Assembly: GCF_026191915.1 (NCBI RefSeq)
Contig: NZ_JAIMBY010000022.1
Coordinates: 1-49,089, forward strand
Length of the DNA: 49,089 nucleotides
Origin: Acidiphilium sp. PA
GTDB lineage: Bacteria; Pseudomonadota; Alphaproteobacteria; Acetobacterales; Acetobacteraceae
Reading direction: 5' to 3'
A program made the position numbers and the translations under genes. Numbering within the stretch: the stretch's first letter is position 1; each line of letters starts with the position of its first letter. This document shows positions 43,153-49,089 of the stretch, in pieces. The notes under the pieces were generated by a model. The model saw only the letters and a list, made by a program, of their open reading frames with translations, ran no database searches and had not been told where the DNA came from.

Positions 43153-44025
43153 TCATGGGCCGATGGTGTTCATCGGGTCGGCGTGGGTGGGGTAGGGGCC
43201 GCCGTTGCACAGCGAGGCGGCGAGGGATACCCGGCTGGAATGTGAGCCGAGGGTGAAGGCGTAGACGTGGTTGCCAGGATGCTGCACCGCCCGGAACGGC
43301 CCCTCGCGCAGGGCGCGACTGACGTAGGCCGCATCTGGTTCGCCGCTGGCGCGATGCGGCGCACCGTGGCGCCGTAGCTGCTCGTAGGTGTAGGCGGCAC
43401 CGTTACCGCCGGTCCGCAGCTTGGACAGGGCGCGATCGGAGAGGCCGGTGCCGTCCGGCGTGAGCCAGATCCGTCGCCGTGTCGCGCGGCCGAGGTAGAG
43501 AGCGGATTTCTCGCGGTAGATGCCGCCGAAATGACCGTTGAACCGGATATTGCCGTGCGCATCGGTACGTGGCACCGGATCGGAATACGCCAACACGAGC
43601 GGGTATTTCGGGCGGCGGTGCACGTCCTGATGTTCGGCCGCGAACAGGCTCAGGGCGCGGCGGAGCGTCCAGGTCTCGGCGTTGCCGCCGACGCGGTCGG
43701 CGAGCAGGAACCGGCCGAGGTCGCAGAAGGGGGTCTTCCCGGCACCATAGGCTGCGGCGGCCTTGGCCTGGACGGGGATCGAGAAGACCACGACGCCGAC
43801 CAGCAATTGTTGCTGCCAGCCGGTACGTTCGAAAAGCCCGTAGCAGGCGAGGGCGACCGGGAACGTGCCGGAGTAGTGGTGAGCCAGGACGAAGTCCTTG
43901 GCGACCCTTGTGTGGGGTATTGGGGCGACCTCGTAGCAGTGCGGGTCGAACGGCTCGCGCTGCGGTCGCCAGGTTGTGCTGCGGTGTGACCACCGCTGGG
44001 CGACGGTCCGCAGGTCGATGACCAT
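43153..44025 (-). CDS. Mom-like DNA-modification protein (putative)
   Basis: A 290-residue protein with a GNAT-like layout found in proteins annotated as Mom-family adenine methylcarbamoylation enzymes: FVLAHHYSGTFPVALACYGLF, LLVGVVVFSIP, CDLGRFLLADRVGGNAETW, LAYSDPVPRTDAHGN, FGGIYREKSALYLGRA and QHPGNHVYAF. Phage Mu Mom modifies adenines and blocks host restriction; a plasmid copy would be an anti-restriction factor. ATG 44025 is chosen because GGAGAATTG precedes it. It follows ssb1 with an intrinsic terminator in between. The assignment is from remembered motif pattern, not an alignment. Confidence 0.6.
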   Translation of the reverse strand: MVIDLRTVAQRWSHRSTTWRPQREPFDPHCYEVAPIPHTRVAKDFVLAHHYSGTFPVALACYGLFERTGWQQQLLVGVVVFSIPVQAKAAAAYGAGKTPFCDLGRFLLADRVGGNAETWTLRRALSLFAAEHQDVHRRPKYPLVLAYSDPVPRTDAHGNIRFNGHFGGIYREKSALYLGRATRRRIWLTPDGTGLSDRALSKLRTGGNGAAYTYEQLRRHGAPHRASGEPDAAYVSRALREGPFRAVQHPGNHVYAFTLGSHSSRVSLAASLCNGGPYPTHADPMNTIGP

Positions 44026-44044
44026 GACAATTCTCCAATGAAAC

Positions 44045-44069
44045 GACGCCCCGGTGCGACCGGGGCGTC
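44045..44069 (-). terminator. Hairpin between ssb1 and the Mom-like gene
   Basis: GACGCCCCGGT and ACCGGGGCGTC are perfect 11-bp arms around GCG. On the - strand the hairpin is followed by GTTTCATT. It lies 12 bases after the ssb1 stop and 20 bases before the Mom-like start, so it may lower expression of the Mom-like gene relative to ssb1. Confidence 0.65.
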
Positions 44070-44080
44070 TGGTCTGAATT

Positions 44081-44569
44081 TCAGTCGACGCAGGGCGCGA
44101 AGGGGATTTCGTCGTCGAGATCGGCACCTGCGCCGGGTGTGAAGCCACCCGTTTCCCCGGCGGTCTCGCGCTGACGGGGGGTTGCGGCGCGCTCTCCGTC
44201 CTCCCGGCGAGCACCGTTAGGTGAGCCAAGCAGGATCAGCTGACTGTCGTAGCCGCTCAGGACGATTTCGGTCGTGTAGCGTTCGTTCTCGTTCTGATCG
44301 ACCCATTTCCGGGTTCGCAGCGTGCCTTCCACCAGGACCTTGTCACCCTTCGCGCAGTATTTCTCGATCACCCCGATCAGGCCCTCGTTCCACACCACGA
44401 TCCGGTGCCATTCGGTGCGTTCCTGCCGCTCGCCGCTGTGCTTGTCGGTCCAGCTTTCGCTGGTCGCCAGCGACATCGAGGCGACCTTTCCGCCCGACTG
44501 CGTGATGCGGATTTCGGGATCTTGACCGAGGTTTCCGATCAGGGTGACGCGATTCATTGATCCGGCCAT
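44081..44569 (-). CDS. ssb: Single-stranded DNA-binding protein, copy 1
   Basis: A 162-residue SSB with the OB fold (MNRVTLIGNLGQDPEI, WTDKHSGERQERTEWHRIV, GDKVLVEGTLRTRKW). It coats incoming plasmid ssDNA in recipients. It is nearly identical to copy 2 over the first 120 residues. The usual acidic tip DDEIPF is followed by five extra residues (APCVD), so the tip is no longer terminal and its contact with host repair proteins may be lost. Start ATG 44569 has CAGGAG upstream. First gene of the L7 unit. Confidence 0.93.
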   Translation of the reverse strand: MAGSMNRVTLIGNLGQDPEIRITQSGGKVASMSLATSESWTDKHSGERQERTEWHRIVVWNEGLIGVIEKYCAKGDKVLVEGTLRTRKWVDQNENERYTTEIVLSGYDSQLILLGSPNGARREDGERAATPRQRETAGETGGFTPGAGADLDDEIPFAPCVD

Positions 44570-44617
44570 ATCCAGTCTCCTGTTTTCATTTCATCACTCA
44601 GGAGGCGGCTGGCCCTT

Positions 44618-44784
44618 GCCAGCGACGTCCCTCGTGTGCGGTCCAGGAGAACCGGGCCGGGCGGCCGGTCAGGGCAGAGGGCGCCCTATCGCGCCCGAAC
44701 CGCTTGCGGCGCGAGCGCAGCGAAGCGGCCTTGACCGGCTGGCCGGCCCCGGTTCAGACCGCAGAACACGAGGGCGCGGCTGGC
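44618..44784 (-). promoter_or_regulatory. Leader inverted repeat L7 (ssb1)
   Basis: A long compound hairpin. CCCTCGTGT (44629-44637) pairs with ACACGAGGG (44766-44774), GCGGTC with GACCGC (44757-44762), AACCGGGCCGG with CCGGCCCCGGTT, GGCCGGTCA (44663-44671) with TGACCGGCT (44732-44740), and an apical CCGCTT/AAGCGG (44700-44728). A 3-base bulge (AGA) interrupts the outer stem. It ends 49 bases before ssb1. Confidence 0.68.
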
Positions 44785-44835
44785 GAGGACAATTGACGAC
44801 ACCGCCGCAGGCTCATCTGGTCATGGTTTGTTCCA

Positions 44836-45123
44836 TTATCTTGGCCCGGTCGGATTTTCCCACTTCCGACGATGCGTCTTTTGCTGCGGTCCAGCAGCCG
44901 CTGCTGTTGGGGCGGCGATGATCCGGCGTTTGAGTTCGGCCACTCCTGCATCGAGTGCGGATGCGCCGGGCAGATGGCTGAAAGGCAGCCAGAAAGCAGT
45001 TCGATCTTCCGCTGTGGGTGGGATGCCGGCGAGTCTTTCGATCTCCCCGATTGAGCCGGCGCGTCGGATCGCCTCGCTGACAGCATCGATACGGCACTGG
45101 TGCCAATGATTGGCGGGTTTCAT
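44836..45123 (-). CDS. Small plasmid protein, unknown
   Basis: A 95-residue protein (MKPANHWHQCRIDAVSEAI, then IERLAGIPPTAEDRTAFWLPF), helical with a basic Lys/Arg-rich tail. ATG overlaps the upstream gene by 4 bases. Last gene of the long L8 unit. No family recognised. Confidence 0.7.
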   Translation of the reverse strand: MKPANHWHQCRIDAVSEAIRRAGSIGEIERLAGIPPTAEDRTAFWLPFSHLPGASALDAGVAELKRRIIAAPTAAAAGPQQKTHRRKWENPTGPR

Positions 45124-45596
45124 GAGCCCTGTCCTCCGCGCGCTGTCCCCGTCGTTGCCGGCGCGCCACTCGCAATCGGACCGTTGATGGACCGCTCCCG
45201 GAAATGCCAGTCGTCGTTCCAGATCGCGTGCAGATCCGTCCCCGGCATGAACGGGTTCTCGTCAGCGCGGAACCCGCGCCGATGCGCGATGTCGCCGTCG
45301 CGTGGGACGATCGCATTGGTGGATTGACCCGGCTTCTGGCCCAGATCGGCGGCAAGGCGTTCGTGCACCAGTGCCGAGAAGGCGATCAGCGCATCCAGGG
45401 CGGCTTCGCTGCTACCAGCTTCGGGCAGACCTGGTACGAGAAGGGTGTTGGTGTCGTAGGATTGGCGCGCGAGGGCTGCAATGGCACCTCGGAGCAGGGC
45501 GTCATGGGCGTGGCTGGCGATCGGCAGGGTGCCGTCCGGGCAGGTGGCTCGGCAGAAGCCGATCGTGCCCGATCGGTCGCAGTATGCGGTGAGCAT
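45120..45596 (-). CDS. Host-nuclease-inhibitor-like protein
   Basis: A 158-residue protein whose first 75 residues follow the pattern of proteins annotated as host nuclease inhibitors (Gam-like) on alphaproteobacterial plasmids: MLTAYCDRSGTIGF, PDGTLPIA, ARQSYDTNTLLVPGLPEA, AALDALIAF. Inhibiting RecBCD/AddAB-type nucleases would protect incoming plasmid DNA. It is co-transcribed with ssb2. The name is by recalled similarity and its activity is untested. Confidence 0.55.
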   Translation of the reverse strand: MLTAYCDRSGTIGFCRATCPDGTLPIASHAHDALLRGAIAALARQSYDTNTLLVPGLPEAGSSEAALDALIAFSALVHERLAADLGQKPGQSTNAIVPRDGDIAHRRGFRADENPFMPGTDLHAIWNDDWHFRERSINGPIASGAPATTGTARGGQGS

Positions 45597-45608
45597 GGCG
45601 GGATCCTT

Positions 45609-46223
45609 TCAGGGGGAACGGGAAGGAGGAGATGCGGTGAGGTCGATCGTGCCGGATGCGACAAGCCAGTGTCGGAGCGATTGGCGCATGCGGCCGATCA
45701 TGTCGTTGATGATCGTGAGCGGTGCGTTCGGTGCGATCCAGCCGGATTTGATGAAGCCCGGGACCCAGCTGCGGGCGACGTCGATGTAGAGGTGGCCGCC
45801 GGCGATCGCGACGTCTGTGAACGGGCCATCGATGGCGCGGGTCATCGAGAAGATTTCCGCAGCGGGCGCGATGCCGAACGTGTCGGGCAGGCTTCGGCGC
45901 GGTGGCCGGGGCCATCGTGTTGCGATCCCGCCTGCGATCATGGCGTCGGCCCGATCGCGGGTCATCATCTGATCGTAGTGGCGATCGGCGATCTGTTCGA
46001 ACCGGGCGTCGCGCAACCCGTAAAGGGCGGACAGCACGGCGACCTGGGCGTGGGCGCCGGCGTGGTCGATGGTGCGCAGGGTTTGCCAGAGCGGTCCGTC
46101 GTAGAAGTCGATGGCGAGCGGGCGGGCGAGATCACGCCGCTCGCGTTGCGAGCAGGCGAGGATCAGCAGACGTCGGGATTTCGCCATGCCGGTGGTGATT
46201 GGGAGTTCCGATGCGCCGCTCAT
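45609..46223 (-). CDS. DUF6884-like protein
   Basis: A 204-residue protein with LLILACSQRER, then ARPLAIDFYDGPLWQTLR and VAVLSALYGLRD, the pattern of the DUF6884 family, which is distantly related to YaaA and queuine tRNA-ribosyltransferase-associated proteins. The C-terminal half (SWVPGFIKSGW) is less typical. ATG 46223 overlaps the upstream gene by 4 bases. Its function is unknown; on phages such genes sit near DNA-modification genes. Confidence 0.62.
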   Translation of the reverse strand: MSGASELPITTGMAKSRRLLILACSQRERRDLARPLAIDFYDGPLWQTLRTIDHAGAHAQVAVLSALYGLRDARFEQIADRHYDQMMTRDRADAMIAGGIATRWPRPPRRSLPDTFGIAPAAEIFSMTRAIDGPFTDVAIAGGHLYIDVARSWVPGFIKSGWIAPNAPLTIINDMIGRMRQSLRHWLVASGTIDLTASPPSRSP

Positions 46224-46654
46224 GCCGCTTTCCTGCGCGGCTCATGGCGATGACGACGGCGGTTGAGGAAGCGCTCGACCAGGTGCGTGGCGGGATGATC
46301 GGGATAGGTGGGCCAAATCCGGTGATGCCCTTCGTCGTCGGCAAGTTGGAGAACGCGGACGGTGACGGTCTGCCGTTTGCCGGTGCGGAGGGATCGGACG
46401 ATTGCGAGGTCTGAGCGGCCGGCGATGTAGAAATTCTCCCATCGGCCGGAGTCGGGATTTCGGCGGGCCGCGGTGTAGACGCCATTGAGGAAGGCTTCGA
46501 CGATCCAGGGGTTGCGGCAGATCGGTGCGCCGCGATAGCCATCGCGCCACCAGCCGTCATCCTGAATGTAGTAAATGTTGCCGACGGCAAGGGTGCCGAT
46601 GCGCAGCGGGTTGTTCCCGCCCATGAAGCGGGACGCGAAGTATTGGCGGAGCAT
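46220..46654 (-). CDS. Plasmid protein, unknown
   Basis: A 144-residue soluble basic protein starting MLRQYFASRFMGGNNPLRIG, rich in Trp/Tyr/Arg (YYIQDDGWWRDGYRG) and with a strongly basic C-terminus. ATG 46654 has AAAGG 8 bases upstream; an in-frame ATG at 46681 is possible. It overlaps the DUF6884-like gene by 4 bases. No family recognised. Confidence 0.7.
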   Translation of the reverse strand: MLRQYFASRFMGGNNPLRIGTLAVGNIYYIQDDGWWRDGYRGAPICRNPWIVEAFLNGVYTAARRNPDSGRWENFYIAGRSDLAIVRSLRTGKRQTVTVRVLQLADDEGHHRIWPTYPDHPATHLVERFLNRRRHRHEPRRKAA

Positions 46655-46727
46655 GGGATTGACCTTTCGGGCATGCGACAATGGCCGGATTAGGCCAGCC
46701 TGTCCGGTTCAATCGGTCGCAGAGGAT

Positions 46728-46753
46728 GTGGGAGGTGGATGTGGGAGGTGGAT
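46728..46753. repeat. Tandem 13-bp repeat
   Basis: GTGGGAGGTGGAT occurs twice in a row (46728-46740 and 46741-46753) in the 100-base gap between two genes of the L8 unit. Probably replication slippage. Confidence 0.85.
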
Positions 46754-46785
46754 GTGATCAGCCCCGGAAGGGGCGGATCATCGGA

Positions 46786-47145
46786 TCAGTGAAATTTGAG
46801 AAGCAGGCCGATGATGCCGAGGCCAAGCGTTCCGAAGCCCAGGATGCTGCCGACAGTCCATCGGAGGTTGGAATTCAATCCTGTTTGCAATTCGGTCCGA
46901 ACGGATTGAACCTCGACGCGAAGGTCGGCGATGGCCTTGTCTGTCGCATAGAATTTGGTGGCAATGGCTTTATCGGACGCATCGAACTTGGCGAGCACGG
47001 TATTCGTGAGATCACGAACCATAGCCTTGACCTCGCGGATCTCGTATTTCAGTTCCGCGGTCGAGTGCTCGAGGATGGCAACCCGGGTTTCCATCTCATG
47101 AGGGTAGTCTGGGGGGCTTTGTTTTTCAACAGGTGAATCAGGCAT
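46786..47145 (-). CDS. Coiled-coil protein with C-terminal membrane helix
   Basis: A 119-residue protein with a coiled coil at about residues 17-85 (METRVAILEHSTAELKYEI, FDASDKAIATKFYATDKAIADL) and one membrane helix at the C-terminus (about 97-116, SILGFGTLGLGIIGLLLKF). The layout resembles XhlA/DUF1640-type membrane-associated proteins. ATG 47145 has GGAGAG 3 bases upstream. Its role on the plasmid is unknown. Confidence 0.72.
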   Translation of the reverse strand: MPDSPVEKQSPPDYPHEMETRVAILEHSTAELKYEIREVKAMVRDLTNTVLAKFDASDKAIATKFYATDKAIADLRVEVQSVRTELQTGLNSNLRWTVGSILGFGTLGLGIIGLLLKFH

Positions 47146-47185
47146 GGTCTCTCCTATCACATTGGAGGGTGCGGATGAAGGCGCT

Positions 47186-47401
47186 TCAGATATCAAGAGA
47201 CATCTGAAGCGCGGATGGAACGGCCACCATGCCGCCGCTGCCGAACTCATAACGGCAGCGTTCGGCGAGGCTTTCGAGCGCCTGGTCGGTCAGGGCATGC
47301 AGTCCAAGTTCGGCGAGGATGTCGCAGGCGACATTGAACCCTTCACCCTTGTTGCGGGCACAGATCGCCTCGATATCGTCGATCAGCTGGTGGCGGGGCA
47401 T
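47186..47401 (-). CDS. Small plasmid protein, unknown
   Basis: A 71-residue soluble protein (MPRHQLIDDIEAICARNKGEG), helical. ATG 47401 overlaps the upstream stop and has GGAGGAG upstream. Part of the L8 unit. No family recognised. Confidence 0.68.
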   Translation of the reverse strand: MPRHQLIDDIEAICARNKGEGFNVACDILAELGLHALTDQALESLAERCRYEFGSGGMVAVPSALQMSLDI

Positions 47402-47700
47402 CACTCGGGCTCCTCCATTTTCATGTATGTTTCCTGTCCCAATTCGTGCTTGTTCTGTGCCGCATCATAGCCGTTGGGCTTGCGGCAGCCTTTGGCGATC
47501 GAGACCGAGATATAGAACGACTCATCGGGGTGGGCTTGGTGAACCGCTTTTCCGAAATCGGCCACCGCGCTCTTTATGTCGTTGACCGTGCTGACAACCT
47601 CGATCGTCCTGCGATCGAGGGATTTTCCCATCAGCGCGAGGGTCATGCCGAATGGGGTCTTACGGCCGGGGATGGTCGAGAGGGTGATGGTGCAGGGCAT
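47401..47700 (-). CDS. Small plasmid protein (MP-TITLS family), unknown
   Basis: A 99-residue protein starting MPCTITLSTIPGRK, a style shared with the N-terminal part of the chimeric ORF at 17.3 kb. The body alternates strands and helices (FYISVSIAKGCRKPNGYD). It overlaps the next gene by 1-4 bases. Part of the L8 unit. A perfect GGCCGGGC-atc-GCCCGGCC hairpin lies just upstream in the gap. Confidence 0.7.
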   Translation of the reverse strand: MPCTITLSTIPGRKTPFGMTLALMGKSLDRRTIEVVSTVNDIKSAVADFGKAVHQAHPDESFYISVSIAKGCRKPNGYDAAQNKHELGQETYMKMEEPE

Positions 47701-47750
47701 CGGTTAGTTCCTTTCAGGGGTGTGGCCGGGCATCGCCCGGCCGGGGAAAA

Positions 47751-48002
47751 TCAGTCGGCGTCGGCAGGAGAGCGCCGGGCTGTGGTGAAGCCGCAGGCGA
47801 ACGCGAAATCTGCGCTGCTCTCGATCAGGCGGGCACCGATCATGGCGGTGGTGCAGAACCGTCGCAGATCGCCGGCGGTGATTCGGTGTTCGCCCCACGA
47901 CATGATGACCTGATGGTCGGGGTAGCGGTTGACGTTCAGCAGATTGGCGAGATGCCGGATTTCGGCTTCGGTCACGAAACCTGGTGCGATGGCGTGAGCC
48001 AT
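47751..48002 (-). CDS. Small plasmid protein, unknown
   Basis: An 83-residue helical protein starting MAHAIAPGFVTEAEIRHLANLL. ATG 48002 has CAGGAG upstream. It follows ssb2 by about 100 bases, which contain a GATCGGC-gtgtg-GCCGATC hairpin without a T-run. Second gene of the L8 unit. No family recognised. Confidence 0.68.
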   Translation of the reverse strand: MAHAIAPGFVTEAEIRHLANLLNVNRYPDHQVIMSWGEHRITAGDLRRFCTTAMIGARLIESSADFAFACGFTTARRSPADAD

Positions 48003-48100
48003 GGTCGTCTCCTGTCGAGGTCGGAGGAAGAGAGGGGCACGCACGGGGGATCGGCGTGTGGCCGATCGCCCGCTCTGCATGGGTCAGTGGACGGATGAGC

Positions 48101-48574
48101 CTAAAACGGGATCTCATCGTCGAGATCAGCGCCCATACCCGGCTTGAAGCCGCCTGTGGCGCCGGCGGTCTCGCGCTGACGGGGGGTTGCGGCGCGCTCG
48201 CTGCCCTGTCGGCCAGCGCGGCTCGGCGAGCCGAGCAGGATCAGCTGACTGTCGTAGCAGCTCAGGACGATTTCGGTCGTGTAGCGTTCGTTCTCGTTCT
48301 GATCGACCCATTTCCGGGTTCGCAGCGTGCCTTCCACCAGCACCTTGTCACCCTTCGCGCAGTATTTCTCGATCACCCCGATCAGGCCCTCGTTCCACAC
48401 CACGATCCGGTGCCATTCGGTGCGTTCCTGCCGCTCGCCGCTGTGCTTGTCGGTCCAGCTTTCGCTCGTCGCCAGCGACATCGAGGCGACTTTCCCGCCC
48501 GACTGGGTGGTGCGGATTTCGGGGTCTTGACCGAGGTTTCCGATCAGGGTGACGCGATTCATTGATCCGGCCAT
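48101..48574 (-). CDS. ssb: Single-stranded DNA-binding protein, copy 2
   Basis: A 157-residue SSB, almost identical to copy 1 in the OB fold and differing mainly in the linker (about 125-145). Unlike copy 1 it ends exactly in the canonical acidic tip DDEIPF, so it can recruit host partners. Start and ribosome site match copy 1. It is the first gene of the long L8 unit, which continues with eight small genes down to 44836. Confidence 0.94.
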   Translation of the reverse strand: MAGSMNRVTLIGNLGQDPEIRTTQSGGKVASMSLATSESWTDKHSGERQERTEWHRIVVWNEGLIGVIEKYCAKGDKVLVEGTLRTRKWVDQNENERYTTEIVLSCYDSQLILLGSPSRAGRQGSERAATPRQRETAGATGGFKPGMGADLDDEIPF

Positions 48575-48633
48575 ATTCAGTCTCCTGTTTTCATTTCATC
48601 ACTCAGGGGGCGGCCGGCCCTTGCCAGCGACGT

Positions 48634-48779
48634 CCCTCGTGTGCGGTCCAGGAGAACCGGGCCGGGCAGCCGGTCAGGGCAGAGGGCGCGCTATCGCGCC
48701 CGAACCGCTTGCGGCGCGAGCGCAGCGAAGCGGCCTTGACCGGCTAACTGGCCCGGTTCAGACCGCACAAACACGAGGG
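48634..48779 (-). promoter_or_regulatory. Leader inverted repeat L8 (ssb2)
   Basis: A close copy of L7. CCCTCGTGT (48634-48642) pairs with ACACGAGGG (48771-48779), with the same internal stems. Some differences from L7 keep or improve pairing: AGCCGGTC now pairs fully with GACCGGCT, where L7 has a G-T pair. The bulge is 4 bases (ACAA) instead of 3. The duplication with L7 extends to about 48805. Confidence 0.68.
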
Positions 48780-48809
48780 CGCGCATGGCAAGGACAGTTG
48801 ACGACCGCG

Positions 48810-49089
48810 CCAAAGGCGCAGTTCGTTGGTTTTAAAGTTCGTTTGATATTTTTGATTGTTACGGTTCGTTCGAGTGTAATTTGGTGAGAGGATGATATCT
48901 CATCGCGATCTGCAGGTGCTGGCAGGGGTGGCGGATTATTTTCTGCTGGTTGGTGATTATCTTCGGGGTGCGACCACCGAGGTAACGCACGAAGCGTAAA
49001 AAGTGCCGAAGGTCGATTTTGCAGGTGTCGAAACTATACTTCATCTTAATGATTGAATGCCATACTCCGTTCCGGCTTCGGCCCACATA
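48810..49089. other. A/T-richer end of window, nothing recognised
   Basis: After the duplicated L8 block the sequence becomes A/T-richer. A - strand frame of 75 residues exists but has no ribosome site or motif that I trust. The region may contain the start of another unit outside the window. Confidence 0.35.

Noticed and set aside
45204-46253. 349-codon + strand frame
   Set aside because: Antisense to two genes with 4-base coupling and good ribosome sites; composition (Gly/Asp/Arg/Val) is that of a shadow.
46728-46753. Iterons of a replication origin
   Set aside because: Only two copies of 13 bases, no nearby replication initiator gene and no A/T-rich box.
44600-48800. Leaders L1-L8 as REP elements or mobile MITEs
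   Set aside because: They have no common termini or target duplications, differ strongly in sequence and always sit just upstream of - strand genes. L7/L8 alone look like a segmental duplication including ssb.
48859-49086. 75-codon - strand frame at the right edge
   Set aside because: No ribosome site visible and no family; the region may be an A/T-rich upstream sequence.

Overview
The window is about 49 kb of high-GC DNA that reads as the backbone of a large conjugative plasmid (or conjugative integrated element) from an alphaproteobacterium. Acetobacteraceae of the Acidiphilium type is my best guess, from gene style and GC content only; no rRNA, tRNA or replication gene is present to confirm it. 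No CRISPR array was seen.

Layout. (1) 1-9.85 kb, + strand: a tightly overlapping operon for a type IVB (Dot/Icm, IncI-like) transfer apparatus: DotD lipoprotein, DotC, DotB ATPase, IcmT, a lytic transglycosylase, DotM/IcmP and the DotL/IcmO coupling protein, with several unnamed envelope proteins between them. (2) 9.85-16.7 kb, + strand: a truncated phospholipase D-like remnant, a small membrane protein, two proteins sharing a repeated helix-turn-helix-like module, a ParA-like protein with a degenerate P-loop, a coiled-coil membrane protein, an SH3-like secreted protein, a second lytic transglycosylase and a UvrD-type helicase. (3) 16.8-19.1 kb: an IS256 remnant fused to a plasmid ORF, then an AbiE type IV toxin-antitoxin pair with a visible operator-like inverted repeat. 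(4) 24.7-19.2 kb, - strand: a three-gene operon of a tandem BRO-N protein, a small protein and a MobF relaxase-helicase. The hairpin-rich gap upstream (24.7-25.4 kb) is the best oriT candidate.

(5) 25.4-49 kb looks like the leading region. Almost every small accessory gene lies on the - strand, transcribed toward the putative oriT. They include DUF4326, two near-identical ssb genes, a Mom-like DNA-modification protein, a host-nuclease-inhibitor-like protein, a Toprim protein, a DUF6884 protein and many orphans. Eight separate - strand transcription units each carry a long GC-rich inverted repeat 50-130 nt before their first gene. This is the arrangement expected of single-stranded-DNA promoters (F plasmid Frpo, ColIb-P9 ssi) that switch on leading-region genes while the T-strand enters the recipient. 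A family of this size, with different primary sequences but shared placement, is the main candidate for something new here. A ProQ/FinO-domain RNA chaperone, a SANT/HTH-like protein and a SRAP (YedK-like) protein lie in the same region on the + strand.

(6) Two insertions interrupt the leading region. An intact 1381-bp IS256-family element with an 8-bp target duplication has landed between one inverted-repeat leader and its DUF4326 gene. A metabolic cargo island (about 30.15-37.1 kb) carries an amidohydrolase, a fused hydantoinase/5-oxoprolinase, a MarR-like regulator and an MFS transporter. It is bordered by two diverged, same-orientation fragments of an AAA-type ATPase gene and by a broken molybdopterin oxidoreductase fragment.
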